Positions 20,593 to 29,620 of a stretch of DNA of 64,000 nt are shown piece by piece. The notes under the pieces are model-generated. The model had not been told where the DNA came from and did no database searches. It worked only from the letters and a program-made list of their open reading frames with translations. The translations under genes were made by a program, and so were the position numbers. How positions within the stretch are numbered: position 1 is the first letter of the stretch; each line of letters begins with the position of its first letter. The stretch comes from Mycoplana azooxidifex (GTDB lineage Bacteria; Pseudomonadota; Alphaproteobacteria; Rhizobiales; Rhizobiaceae), in contig NZ_JACIEE010000001.1 in the NCBI RefSeq assembly GCF_014196765.1, positions 248,001-312,000 of the forward strand. Direction: 5' to 3'.

Positions 20593-21273
20593 TCAGCCGC
20601 GCCCGAGCCGCTCGCGCACGCGCTTCGACGTGGTGGAATATTCGACGGCAGATCGTTTTCCGCCGGTGAGATGCCTGCGGATTTCCTGCGTCGCCAGCGC
20701 GGCCTCGTGGAAGCCGGACAGGATCAGCTTCACCTTGCCGGGATAGTCGCAGGCGTCGCCGATCGCAAAGAGACCCCTCTGCGCAGTCTGGAAGGTTGAC
20801 GGATCGATGCGGATGCCGCCGCGGCTCCGCTCCAGCGGCCATTGCGCCACAGGTCCGGGAACAAGCTCCGCCGCATCCGCGGAGACGCCCGGCGGCATGT
20901 CGAACATTCCGAGCCCGGTCGCAAGGATCACGCAGCCCGCGTCAACAAGCGTACCGTCGTCGAGGTTGACCCGCCACGGGCCGCCATCCGTCGCGACTAG
21001 ATCGACGACCGAGCGCCCGAAGGTGAAGCGGGGCTCGCACGGCGCGGCCTGCCGCACCAGCCGTTCCGTCAGTTCGCCGCCGCTGATTTCGGGAAAGCCG
21101 GGGACGTCGTAGATCGGCTTGTCGGGGTAAAGCACTGCGCACTGGCCGCCGGCGCGGTCCAGGCGGTCGACGAGATGGCAGCGAAAGCCGTAGATGCCGA
21201 GCTGGAAGATCGCAAACAGGGCAGCCGGGCCGGCTCCGACGATCAGGACATCGGCATTTCCGCGGTTCGACAT
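20593..21273 (-). CDS. Ferredoxin reductase-like flavoprotein lacking the NADPH domain
   Basis: 226 residues, against about 330-350 for type 2 ferredoxin-NADP reductases and thioredoxin reductases. The FAD-binding motif VLIVGAGPAAL, the RAGGQCAVLYPDKPIYDVPGFP stretch and the C-terminal GLFAIGDACDYPGKVKLILSGFHEAA are all well conserved. After ILATGLGMF the sequence jumps straight to GPVAQWPLE, which in the family follows the NADPH domain. The inserted Rossmann domain with its GGGDSA motif is therefore absent, about 110 residues. The gene has no stop or frameshift, so this looks like a clean in-frame loss. It is 55 bases downstream of a [2Fe-2S] ferredoxin gene. The start is ATG 21271-21273, with GTG 21294 as an alternative. 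Confidence 0.8.
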   Translation of the reverse strand: MSNRGNADVLIVGAGPAALFAIFQLGIYGFRCHLVDRLDRAGGQCAVLYPDKPIYDVPGFPEISGGELTERLVRQAAPCEPRFTFGRSVVDLVATDGGPWRVNLDDGTLVDAGCVILATGLGMFDMPPGVSADAAELVPGPVAQWPLERSRGGIRIDPSTFQTAQRGLFAIGDACDYPGKVKLILSGFHEAALATQEIRRHLTGGKRSAVEYSTTSKRVRERLGRG

Positions 21274-21327
21274 CCCATCACCCACTAACGCCACAGACCG
21301 AAATGGCCGGCAGACGCGGTTCTGCGA

Positions 21328-21648
21328 TCAGCCCTGGCGCTCGGGTACGTGGACCACGAGCCCATCCAGCGCATCGGACATCTTGATCTGACAGCTCAGC
21401 CGCGAGGTCGGGCGCACGTCGTAGGCGAAATCGAGCATGTCCTCTTCCATCGCCTCCGGTGTGCCAACCGCCGAGGTCCAGGCATCGTCGACATAGACAT
21501 GACAGGTGGCACAGGCGCAGGCGCCGCCGCACTCCGCCTCGATCCCAGGGACGGAATTGCGCACCGCATTCTCCATCACCGTGGAGCCGTTGGCGACCTC
21601 CAGTTCATGAGAAGTGCCATCGAATGCGACGATCGTAAGCTTGGTCAT
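21328..21648 (-). CDS. [2Fe-2S] ferredoxin, adrenodoxin type
   Basis: 106 residues. Cluster ligands are in the order C-x5-C-x2-C ([11 protein letters not shown]) with a fourth Cys near the C-terminus (LSCQI), the adrenodoxin/putidaredoxin pattern. The [14 protein letters not shown] acidic helix is where partner reductases and P450s dock in that family. It is upstream of and co-directional with the shortened flavoprotein gene, so the two probably form one electron-transfer unit. ATG 21646-21648 has GGAA upstream; longer in-frame starts would add a non-homologous extension. Confidence 0.92.
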   Translation of the reverse strand: MTKLTIVAFDGTSHELEVANGSTVMENAVRNSVPGIEAECGGACACATCHVYVDDAWTSAVGTPEAMEEDMLDFAYDVRPTSRLSCQIKMSDALDGLVVHVPERQG

Positions 21649-21841
21649 CGTGAATTTCCGGAACGGTTGTTCAATATCTGCGTCGAACGCCCTCTGGCGC
21701 ACGCCTGCACGTTGCCGGTTACTTCCAACAATTCCCATGGACAGTCAACAGCGCCCAACAGCGCCACGGACGATGGCACGTCCCCTCCCTTTGCTGCGTT
21801 CCCGGCCCGCCGGCACGAAGACGACGCGCGATCCGGCAAGG

Positions 21842-22156
21842 TCAGTGGCCCAGGCCGGTGATGAATTCCTCCGCCTCTGCGACCGCAATCCGCAGGGTGG
21901 CCAGCGCGTCGGCATCCGCCGGCCGGACCTCCAGCGCTTGCGCCGCACGGGCGACACCGTCGGCGCCGACACCGCGTGCGGCCCCCAGCAGACGGTGGGC
22001 GACCGCCTTGCGGGCCCCCTCCTCTCCGCCGGCACCCAGTTCCGTCAGGCAGCGGCCGGCCTGCTGGACGAAGAGGTCGAGCACCTCGCGCGCCACGTCC
22101 CTGTCGCCCATGGTCTGGCGCGACAGGTGTTCAAGATCGATCGGCTGCGGTTTCAT
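21842..22156 (-). CDS. Hpt-domain (histidine phosphotransfer) protein
   Basis: 104 residues, essentially one four-helix Hpt domain: DREVAREVLDLF-like helix (DRDVAREVLDLFVQQ), then AHRLLGAARGVGA with the candidate phospho-accepting His at about residue 54. The usual Lys two residues before the Gly (HxLKG) is Leu here. Such proteins pass phosphoryl groups between hybrid kinases and response regulators. The partner is not evident from neighbours. A GGGGAGGG site lies about 10 bases before the ATG at 22154-22156. Confidence 0.75.
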   Translation of the reverse strand: MKPQPIDLEHLSRQTMGDRDVAREVLDLFVQQAGRCLTELGAGGEEGARKAVAHRLLGAARGVGADGVARAAQALEVRPADADALATLRIAVAEAEEFITGLGH

Positions 22157-22699
22157 CGGCTTTGCCCTCCCCGGGGGCGGATTGCATGGCCAAGGCAAAG
22201 CGCCGGGCCGGACCGCGCCGGCCCGACAATGTGTATCGCCTGGGGTGGCAATTGTGGTCCTGAGACCTGCTGCCGGAAGTAAATACCGCTCCGATCGCGA
22301 CCAGTTTCGCCAACTATGGTTAACGGTAACCCAAATGTGGGATTTTCCTGTCTTTCCGCTATGATACCCGGCTGGTTACCATTAACTTTCTGTTAGGAAC
22401 CATATGCACCGGCGGGCCTGTCAATTGTGTGGAACACGGGAATGTGTCACTACGATACGATCAGGGACGGTTTGTGCCGAACCGGCGGCCGGTCCTGGTG
22501 GATAACCGCGTCCTGGGGTAACGCGCCTTTAGGATTTGGGGTTATCAAACGCGTTTGGAGTAGGAAGTGACGGTTCCGCCTCGCAGTCGGCATGATGCCC
22601 CTGCACTGGCGCCGTCGCGATCGGAAGGCAATTCGGTAACCTGTGCTGGCGGCAGGCCGATCCGGAAAGCGTCCGTACAATGTAACGAGGCGTATTCGC
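22157..22699. other. Regulatory region upstream of the GPR/RgsE gene and Hpt gene
   Basis: 543 bases between divergent genes. It is less GC-rich around 22310-22400 than the flanks, with GGTTAACGGTAACC and a CtrA-like site at 22383-22397. No small gene with family features was recognised. Confidence 0.45.
22383..22397 (+). promoter_or_regulatory. Possible CtrA binding site
   Basis: TTAA-N7-TTAG, one mismatch from the CtrA consensus TTAA-N7-TTAA. It lies about 300 bases upstream of the pole-organising gene and 230 bases upstream of the divergent Hpt gene. A single short motif of this kind can occur by chance. Confidence 0.35.
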
Positions 22700-25600
22700 A
22701 TGGCGACGAAGAAAACCACAGAGTCGATCGACGACACCGCTTTCCAGGCCCTTGAGGAAGCGCTGAAGATCGACTTCGACGATCTCGCACCGGCGACTCC
22801 AACGAATGCCGCCAAGGAAGCGGCGGCCGCCAGCAGCCCCGAAAGCGGCGCGAGGCCGGCCGCGCGCGCAGCCGCACAGCCCGAGAAGGCCGACAAGCCA
22901 GAACGCAAGAGCGCCATCCCCGAGCCCGCGCCGAAGAGCCCGGCCTTCACGCCGGCCAACGACGCCTCGCGCAAGTCGCCTGCCGCCATCCTGCGGACGC
23001 TGGAGATGCGCTCCAGCCGATCGGCCATCCGCATGGCAGCGATCATATCGGTGCTCTGGGTGATCGGCGGCCTCGGCGTCGCCAACCTTCTCTATGCGCC
23101 GCAGATCTGGCAGATCCGCTCCGTCGCCGACCTCGTCGCCCTTCCGGGCGCGATCGGCATGCTGGTCGCGATCGTCATGCCGATCATGCTCTTCTTCGCC
23201 TTCGCCACGATGATCTCCCGCGCCCAGGAACTGCGCAACGCGGCCCGCTCCATGGCCGAGGTCGCCCTTCGCCTGTCGGAGCCGGAAACTGTCGCTTCCG
23301 AGCGCATCATGTCGGTCGGCCAGGCCGTCCGCCGCGAAGTCTCCGCCATGAACGAAGGCATCGAGCGCACCATCGCGCGCGCCACCGAGCTTGAGACCCT
23401 GGTCCATTCCGAGGTCAACGCGCTCGAGCGCAGCTACGCCGACAACGAGATCCGCGTGCGCACGCTGGTTCAGGAACTCGGGACCGAGCGCGAGGCGATC
23501 GTCAACCACTCCGAGCGCATCCGCACCACTATTTCGGGAGCCAACGAGCAGCTGCGCCACGACCTGGAGAGCGCGAGCGAGAAAATCGCCACCCGCATCG
23601 CCACCTCCGGCGAGGCCTTCGCCTCGATGATCGACACCCGTGCCGCCATGCTGATGGAAAAGTCGGACGGCGCCACGCAGACGATCGGCGCCATGCTTTC
23701 CGCCCGCACGGATTCGCTGCTGTCGACGCTCAATTCGTCCGGCTTTGCGCTGGCGAACGAATTCGACAGCCGCCTTGAAGGATTGTCCGAGGCGCTCGAA
23801 CGGCAGGGCCAGACGCTGCTGAACCAGTTCGAGACCCGCGCCTCGTCGCTGGACGCGAATACGGAAAAGCTCAACGCGGCGCTGAACGAGCGCGCCCGCC
23901 AACTCAACGAGACCCTGATCGCCCGCACGCGCGAGATCAGCGAGAGCCTGACGGTCGGCCAGCACGCCATCAACAGCGGCCTCGACGACGTCATCCAGAC
24001 GATGAACGCGACGCTGGACGAAAAGGGCGCGCAGTTCCGCCAGAACCTCAAGAATGCCACCGACGACACGATCATGGACCTCGACCTGCGGTCCGGCTTC
24101 TTCGACGAGCGGCTGCAGGCGACGATCGGCCATGTTGCCGGCGCCTTCGACCAGCGTCTGTCCGATTTCGCCGAGGCGTTCGACCAGCGCGCCGGCTCGC
24201 TCGACACCAAGCTGATGGAGAGCCTCGGCCGCCTGAACGAAACCGTCAGCGGCGGCAACGAGGCAATCGAGGGCATTCTCAACAGCAGCATCGAGAGGAT
24301 CGGCGCCACGCTGACCGACCAGGCCTTCGCTCTGACCACGGCGCTGGGCACCGGCCAGGAAGTGTTCGAGAGCGCCGTCATGGACCATGCGGCGGCGATC
24401 CGCGGATCCGTCGACGGCGCGCACGACCAGATGCGCGGCGTGATGTCCGACGCAGAAAAGCGCCTGCACGGTTCCCTGAGCGAAGCGCAGGAGAAGATGC
24501 AGTCGGCGCTGAACCAGCGTGCCGACGCCCTGATCGGCGGCCTGTCGCAAGCCCAGGAGCGGCTCGAGAGCGGCTTCGTCACGCGTGCCGACCAGCTCGT
24601 GGCGACCATGGCGGCAAGCGAAGAGCGCCTGATCGACACGCTCGACACCCGCACGCTCGGCTTCGCCGTCAGCCTCGACTCGGCCCAGAGCCGCATGGAG
24701 GAGGCGCTCGCGACCCGGGCCGACGAGATCACCTCGTCGATTGCGGCCAGCCACAACCGGATAGACACCGCCCTGTCCGAACGGACGACGGCCCTGTCCA
24801 CGATGCTCACCGAGACGAGCGGCGCCCTCGAAAGCTCGGTCCGCACCGCGGCCGATCGCGTCGAAGGCGTGCTGACCGAAGGCACCCGGCAGATCGGCGG
24901 CGTGCTCTCCGGCCAGGTCGCGGAATTTGCCGATGCGTTCTCCGGCCGCGCTGCCGAGATCGCCGGCACGCTGTCCGAGCGCGCCACCGAACTGGCAAGC
25001 TCGCTCGTCTCCACACACGACCAGATCCGCTCGACGCTGGACAACCGCATCGATGCGATCAACGTCGCGATCAACGAGGGCCAGCGGCAGCTGTCCGATA
25101 CGCTCTCCGACCAGGCGACGGCCATCGGCACCTCGATCGCCACCAGCGCCAGCATGCTCGAGATGAGCCTCGAGCAGCAGGAAGAGAACTTCCGAAAGGC
25201 GATCGATACCAGTGCCGCCGCCCTCGACAAGCGCATGCGCGACGGCGCCGGCGCCATTGCCGATCGCCTCAGCGCCACCTCCGACGAGATCGCCCATGCG
25301 GCCGATACGTTCGGCAGCCGCATGGACGCGACGCTGAACACCGTCAACACTCGCCTCGACGATACCGGCAGCCGGATCGAGAGCAATCTCGGCGCGCTCG
25401 AAGGCCGCATCCAGCATAGCGTGGAACATGTGGCCGGCCTCGTCGACTCCGCCGGCAACCGTATCGCCGAAACCCTCTCGGATCGCATCGGCGACCTGGA
25501 ACGGGCTGCAAGCGACGCCTCCGAGAGCATCGGCACCGCCGTCTCCGGCAGCGTCAGCGAACTCGAGCGCGCCTCCCGCGCCTCGGCCGACGCAATCAGC

Positions 25601-28294
25601 CTCGCCGTCTCCAGCAATGTCGATCAGATCGAACGCGCCTCGATGGAAACGGCCAACGCCCTCGGCCTTGCCGTCTCCACCAGCATCGGCACGCTGGAGC
25701 ATGCAAGCGAGAACGTCGTCGACCGGATCGCCTCGACGCTGTCCGGCCGCACCGCCGAGATCGACCGCGTCACGGAAGAAGCAGCCAATCGCATCGCCGG
25801 CACGATCGACGATCGCACCGGCCGGATCGAGGAACGCCTGTCCACCATGGACAAGGCGCTGTCGATCGGCCTGGAGAACGTCCACAGGACCATCGACGGC
25901 AAGGCGGCCGGCCTGGCGCATACCCTGCGCGAGGCGGTGACCCAGGCGGCGCAGGACATGGATGCCGAAGCCGCTCGCTCGGCCCAGACGCTCGCCAAGA
26001 CCGGCGAGGACTTTGCAAGCCTGAGCACGTCGCTGCGCGGAGCGGTTTCCCGCGCCGCCCAGGACATGGGCACCGAGGCGCAGCGCGCCGCCGAGACCAT
26101 CGCCAAGACCGGAGAGGCCTTCACGGATGCCCTCACCGCGCGCAACGAGGCCTTCGCCCGCTCCGTCGAGGAGACCACCGGCAACACGCTCAGCCGCTTC
26201 GCCGAGGTCGAGGGTCGCCTTGAAGGCCACGGCCAGACCATCCGCGCCGGCCTTTCCGACGTGGAGAAGGCGCTGGACGCCCGCGGCAACGCGATCCGCT
26301 CGACGCTCGATGAACGCACGCGCGAACTCAACTCGATGCTGTCGAGCCGTTCGGCCGAGCTCGGCCGGCTGATCGAGGAGAAGGCAAAGCCGATCATCGA
26401 GGAATATGCGGCGACGGGCCGCGAGGCTGCGGACCGCATCACGGCTGCCGCGCAGGAAAACGGCGAGCGCCTGCGCTCGGAAAACGCCGCCCTGCTCGAA
26501 GCGATCTCCACCCGCACCAACGATACGCTCGGCGCCATCGCCAGCCGGACGCAGGAGGCCGCCAGCGCGCTGCAACAGGTCGAATCCGACCTGCAGGGCA
26601 GCGTCCTCAGCCTCATCGAACGCCTGTCCGGCAGCAACAACGCCATTTCGACCCTCGTCCACGAGGCAACGGCCAACCTGTCGAAGGTCGACGAGAAACT
26701 CAGCACCTCCAGCGATCGTTTCACCGCCTCCGCCGACATGGTATCGACTGCGTCGCGCCTGCTGGAAGGCAGGATCGATCGCCTGTCGGACATCTCCAGC
26801 GGCACGCTCTCGCAGATCGGCGGCATCGTCGGGCGCTTCGAGGATCACTCCAAGCTCCTGTCGCAGGCCTCCGACCTTCTCGGCGCGGCCCAGTCCAATC
26901 TCGTCAGCACGCTCGAGGAACGGCAGGACGCGCTGCGTAACCTGTCCGTCGGCCTCGTCCAGCGCTCCGAAGACATCGAGAACGCCATGCGTTCGCTCGA
27001 GGGCATGGTCGAGGGAGCCTTCTCCCGCGCCGAACAGCGCTCGAGCCAGGTCGCAACGAACCTGCGCAGCGGCATCCAGGCATCGTTCTCTGATGTCGGC
27101 CGCCTGCTGAGCGAGACGGAAGAGCGCGCCCAGTCCGCGTCCGACTCCCTGCGCGACACCCTGTCGCGTGCCGGCGAGGAGGCCGGAAAGGCGGTCGAAG
27201 GCGCCTTCGCCAATGCGGAGGAGCGCAGCCGCGAGGTTGCCAACCGCCTGCGCGGCAGTGTCGGCGCGACCCTCTCCGACGTCGACCGGCTCGTGGCCGA
27301 GACCAGCCAGAAGTCCGACGCCACGACCCGCCAGATGGGCGAGACGCTGCGCCAGGCAGTCGAGGAAGCGCTCGGCAAGTTCTCGGGTGCCACCGACGAG
27401 ATCCGCCGCGCGGCCACCGATATCCGCCGCGAACTCGACCAGACCCGCACCGAGCTGAAGCGCGGTGCCTTCGACCTGCCGGAAGAGGCAAAGGAGAACG
27501 CGGCCAGCATGCGCCGCGCCGTCGCCGAGCAGATCAAGGCGCTGCAGGATCTCTCCGATATCATCGGCAAGTCCGCCAACAGCCTCGAGGTCTCGCGTCC
27601 GGCCGAACATCGCCCCACCGCCGCCCAGGCGGTGGCCCAGGCAATCCAGCAGGTATCGCAGCCGGCGCCCCAGCCACAGCGCCAGGAAGAGAGCGCGCCT
27701 GCGCTGCGCGGCACGCTCGGCATCGAGCGCCCGGCGGCCCCCACGATCCGCGAGGCTCAGCCGGCCCGCGAGGTTCAGACGGCCCGCGAGGCCCAGCCGG
27801 GATCGCAGGTCACCGAACAGGCGCGTGCGCCCGAAGGCGGCGGCTGGATGCGCGACCTGCTGCGCGGTGCCTCGCGCGAGGAGCAGCAGTTCGCCCAGCC
27901 GCGGGCGGAGAACCAGCCGCAGCGCAGCACTGACACGCGCAACCCGCACCACGTCGTCGAATCGCTGAATTCGCTGTCGGTCGACATCGCCCGCGCCATC
28001 GATCACGACGCCTCGGTCGACCTGTGGCGGCGCTACCAGCGCGGCGAGCGCGACGTCTTCACCCGTCGCCTCTATACGCTCAAGGGCCAGCAGACCTTCG
28101 ACGAGATCAAGCGCAAGTATGAGCGCGAGCCGGAGTTCCGCACCGCCGTCGACCGCTACATCAGCGACTTCGAGAAGCTGCTCGCCGACGTGGCCCGCAA
28201 CGACCGCGACAAGGTCCTGACGCAGTCCTACCTGACGTCGGATACCGGCAAGGTCTACACCATGCTCGCCCACGCGGCCGGCCGCTTCAACTGA
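22700..28294 (+). CDS. rgsE: Growth-pole-ring (GPR/RgsE) type giant coiled-coil membrane protein
   Basis: 1864 residues. The N-terminal acidic/Ala-rich cytoplasmic part (1-110) is followed by two membrane helices (about 112-133 and 150-170). Then come more than 1400 residues of amphipathic helix with 11- and 22-residue periodicity (apolipoprotein-like), a Pro/Gln-rich linker (about 1640-1745) and a conserved C-terminal domain from about 1748 (NPHHVVESLNSLS to HAAGRFN). This architecture matches the Agrobacterium growth pole ring protein GPR (about 2100 residues) and Sinorhizobium RgsE, which form a ring at the growing pole and are needed for unipolar growth. This copy is somewhat shorter. ATG 22700 is preceded by CGAGG. 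The assignment is by architecture, not alignment. Confidence 0.85.
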   Translation: MATKKTTESIDDTAFQALEEALKIDFDDLAPATPTNAAKEAAAASSPESGARPAARAAAQPEKADKPERKSAIPEPAPKSPAFTPANDASRKSPAAILRTLEMRSSRSAIRMAAIISVLWVIGGLGVANLLYAPQIWQIRSVADLVALPGAIGMLVAIVMPIMLFFAFATMISRAQELRNAARSMAEVALRLSEPETVASERIMSVGQAVRREVSAMNEGIERTIARATELETLVHSEVNALERSYADNEIRVRTLVQELGTEREAIVNHSERIRTTISGANEQLRHDLESASEKIATRIATSGEAFASMIDTRAAMLMEKSDGATQTIGAMLSARTDSLLSTLNSSGFALANEFDSRLEGLSEALERQGQTLLNQFETRASSLDANTEKLNAALNERARQLNETLIARTREISESLTVGQHAINSGLDDVIQTMNATLDEKGAQFRQNLKNATDDTIMDLDLRSGFFDERLQATIGHVAGAFDQRLSDFAEAFDQRAGSLDTKLMESLGRLNETVSGGNEAIEGILNSSIERIGATLTDQAFALTTALGTGQEVFESAVMDHAAAIRGSVDGAHDQMRGVMSDAEKRLHGSLSEAQEKMQSALNQRADALIGGLSQAQERLESGFVTRADQLVATMAASEERLIDTLDTRTLGFAVSLDSAQSRMEEALATRADEITSSIAASHNRIDTALSERTTALSTMLTETSGALESSVRTAADRVEGVLTEGTRQIGGVLSGQVAEFADAFSGRAAEIAGTLSERATELASSLVSTHDQIRSTLDNRIDAINVAINEGQRQLSDTLSDQATAIGTSIATSASMLEMSLEQQEENFRKAIDTSAAALDKRMRDGAGAIADRLSATSDEIAHAADTFGSRMDATLNTVNTRLDDTGSRIESNLGALEGRIQHSVEHVAGLVDSAGNRIAETLSDRIGDLERAASDASESIGTAVSGSVSELERASRASADAISLAVSSNVDQIERASMETANALGLAVSTSIGTLEHASENVVDRIASTLSGRTAEIDRVTEEAANRIAGTIDDRTGRIEERLSTMDKALSIGLENVHRTIDGKAAGLAHTLREAVTQAAQDMDAEAARSAQTLAKTGEDFASLSTSLRGAVSRAAQDMGTEAQRAAETIAKTGEAFTDALTARNEAFARSVEETTGNTLSRFAEVEGRLEGHGQTIRAGLSDVEKALDARGNAIRSTLDERTRELNSMLSSRSAELGRLIEEKAKPIIEEYAATGREAADRITAAAQENGERLRSENAALLEAISTRTNDTLGAIASRTQEAASALQQVESDLQGSVLSLIERLSGSNNAISTLVHEATANLSKVDEKLSTSSDRFTASADMVSTASRLLEGRIDRLSDISSGTLSQIGGIVGRFEDHSKLLSQASDLLGAAQSNLVSTLEERQDALRNLSVGLVQRSEDIENAMRSLEGMVEGAFSRAEQRSSQVATNLRSGIQASFSDVGRLLSETEERAQSASDSLRDTLSRAGEEAGKAVEGAFANAEERSREVANRLRGSVGATLSDVDRLVAETSQKSDATTRQMGETLRQAVEEALGKFSGATDEIRRAATDIRRELDQTRTELKRGAFDLPEEAKENAASMRRAVAEQIKALQDLSDIIGKSANSLEVSRPAEHRPTAAQAVAQAIQQVSQPAPQPQRQEESAPALRGTLGIERPAAPTIREAQPAREVQTAREAQPGSQVTEQARAPEGGGWMRDLLRGASREEQQFAQPRAENQPQRSTDTRNPHHVVESLNSLSVDIARAIDHDASVDLWRRYQRGERDVFTRRLYTLKGQQTFDEIKRKYEREPEFRTAVDRYISDFEKLLADVARNDRDKVLTQSYLTSDTGKVYTMLAHAAGRFN
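24557..25891 (+). repeat. Hendecad (11-residue) coding repeat within the GPR-like gene
   Basis: From residue 620 (ERLESGFVTRA) at least 25 successive 11-residue units keep phase without indels, with hydrophobic residues at positions 3 and 7 (for example DQLVATMAASE, DRVEGVLTEGT, AEIAGTLSERA). From residue 933 (base 25496) the 22-residue form is explicit, with six units beginning LERA/IERA/LEHA/IDRV/IEER. The DNA is not visibly repeated, so this is old protein-level periodicity. Confidence 0.8.
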
Positions 28295-28317
28295 AGTGAG
28301 CCAAGTTGAGATTGCAG

Positions 28318-28342
28318 AACGGCCGCGAAAGCGGCCGTTTTC
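28318..28342 (+). terminator. Terminator after the GPR-like gene
   Basis: Perfect 9-base stem AACGGCCGC / GCGGCCGTT with a GAAA tetraloop, then TTCGTT; 24 bases past the stop codon. Confidence 0.75.
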
Positions 28343-28364
28343 GTTGGGCGACAGGATGCTTCTG

Positions 28365-28877
28365 TCAGGGGGATCCGCTCCAGCCGCGGCGCCGACCCGA
28401 TAGCGCGATCCGGCCGCCCGGGTCCGAGGATCCCCCGCTACCGCCGCTTGCGCGCGGCACCCTGCCGGGCAATTCGCTCCTCGTCACCAGGGGGCACGCA
28501 CCGGCGAGCTTCTTCAGCGTCATCAGCGGAAACGTGATCTGCGCCAGTGCGTCGATGAAGGCCGGCTTTTCGTCGCGGGAAAAGCCGACGACGGCGTTTC
28601 CGTTCGCCAACAGCTTCCGCGCGCAGGTGATCAGGATCTCGCGCGCGCCGAGGCAGAGGTAGAAGTGGTCCGGCAGGTAGTCGATGGTACGCGAATGCAG
28701 GACGGCACCGTTCTCCGAAATCCGGACGATCCGCACCTGCATGCTGTGGAGCGACTTCAGCCCCGGCGCCGGAAACAGCGCCCTGGCGACGAGGTTGACC
28801 TCGCGATAGTGCTTGCCGGCCTCTTTTTCGGGATAGAGCGCAGCGAGATAGTGGCGGGCCTTGGGGTTCTCAATCAC
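28365..28877 (-). CDS. PilZ-like small protein
   Basis: 170 residues. The central part QVRIVRISENGAVLHSRTIDYLPDHFYLCLG has the layout of a PilZ beta barrel (D/N-x-S-x2-G-A...LP..F.L), the cyclic di-GMP receptor fold. However, the arginine motif (RxxxR) that grips the nucleotide is not clear and the Asp of DxSxxG is replaced by the ISENGA sequence. It may be a degenerate PilZ that does not bind c-di-GMP. The last 35 residues are Gly/Ser/Arg-rich low complexity. The start is GTG at 28875-28877 with GGAT upstream. It faces the GPR gene convergently across a terminator. Confidence 0.55.
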   Translation of the reverse strand: MIENPKARHYLAALYPEKEAGKHYREVNLVARALFPAPGLKSLHSMQVRIVRISENGAVLHSRTIDYLPDHFYLCLGAREILITCARKLLANGNAVVGFSRDEKPAFIDALAQITFPLMTLKKLAGACPLVTRSELPGRVPRASGGSGGSSDPGGRIALSGRRRGWSGSP

Positions 28878-29173
28878 CGAATTGATCCATCGACAAACAA
28901 ATTCTTTAACAATCGATGAATGGCGTACGCGTGCACCGGGCCGACTTCAAGTGCAAGAAATAGCAGTATGCACACGAAGGTTGCATTCCCGCGCTGCCTC
29001 CGGACCTGCCATGCGACTCCATCCGCCCTGACGGCATGTGCGCCCTGCGAAGGAATGCCGCAGCCACAGCGTGCAGAAGCGGCCGCTCCGTTGCGCTATA
29101 TCAGGGGCGTTTCCGGAGCGCTCCTCGCATTTTCCAGGAGGAGCCAGAAGCTTCCGGACCAGGAGAAAAGACT

Positions 29174-29620
29174 ATGAGCATGATCCTTCGTTCCTTGGCG
29201 GGCGCACTTGTCATCACCGCCGCCCTTGGCGGTTACGCCGCCGCCGCCGACTTTGAAATCAAGATGCTGAACAAGGGAGAGAGCGGGGCGATGGTTTTCG
29301 AACCGGCATCCCTGAAGATCGCCAAGGGCGACACCGTCACCTTCGTTCCGACCGACAAGTCCCATAACGCCGAAAGCGTCAAGGACCTCATCCCCGAGGG
29401 CGCCAAGCCGTTCAAGGGCAAGATCAACGAAGCGATCAAGGTCACCTTCGACGTGTCCGGCGCCTATGTCGTCAAGTGCGCGCCGCATGTCGGCATGGGC
29501 ATGATCGCGCTCGTCGTGGTCGACGACGCCCCCGCCAACGCCGAGACCGTCAAGACGGCGAAGCTGCCGAAGAAGGCGCGCGACCGCCTCGACGCGGAAA
29601 TCGCCGCCGCGGGGTTCTGA
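29174..29620 (+). CDS. Pseudoazurin (type 1 blue copper protein)
   Basis: 148 residues with a cleavable signal peptide ([17 protein letters not shown], mature from about residue 23: [11 protein letters not shown]). Copper ligands are the His of TDKSHNAES, and Cys, His and Met of [12 protein letters not shown], all in the expected order for pseudoazurin. It is a soluble periplasmic electron carrier; in denitrifiers it donates to nitrite and nitrous oxide reductases, and elsewhere it can serve cytochrome oxidases or peroxidases. No denitrification gene or FNR-type TTGAT-N4-ATCAA box is next to it. ATG 29174 follows AGGAG at eight bases. Confidence 0.9.
   Translation: MSMILRSLAGALVITAALGGYAAAADFEIKMLNKGESGAMVFEPASLKIAKGDTVTFVPTDKSHNAESVKDLIPEGAKPFKGKINEAIKVTFDVSGAYVVKCAPHVGMGMIALVVVDDAPANAETVKTAKLPKKARDRLDAEIAAAGF

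Noticed and set aside
22529-28273. 1914-residue open frame antisense to the GPR-like gene
   Set aside because: It exactly mirrors the repetitive GC-rich coding strand and its translation (HLLGGAG-type Gly/Arg/Asp strings) has no family features; codon bias of the sense strand removes antisense stops.
28878-28920. FNR-like box TTGAT before the pseudoazurin gene
   Set aside because: TTGATCCATCGACAA lacks the second half-site ATCAA at the required spacing and is about 280 bases from the gene.
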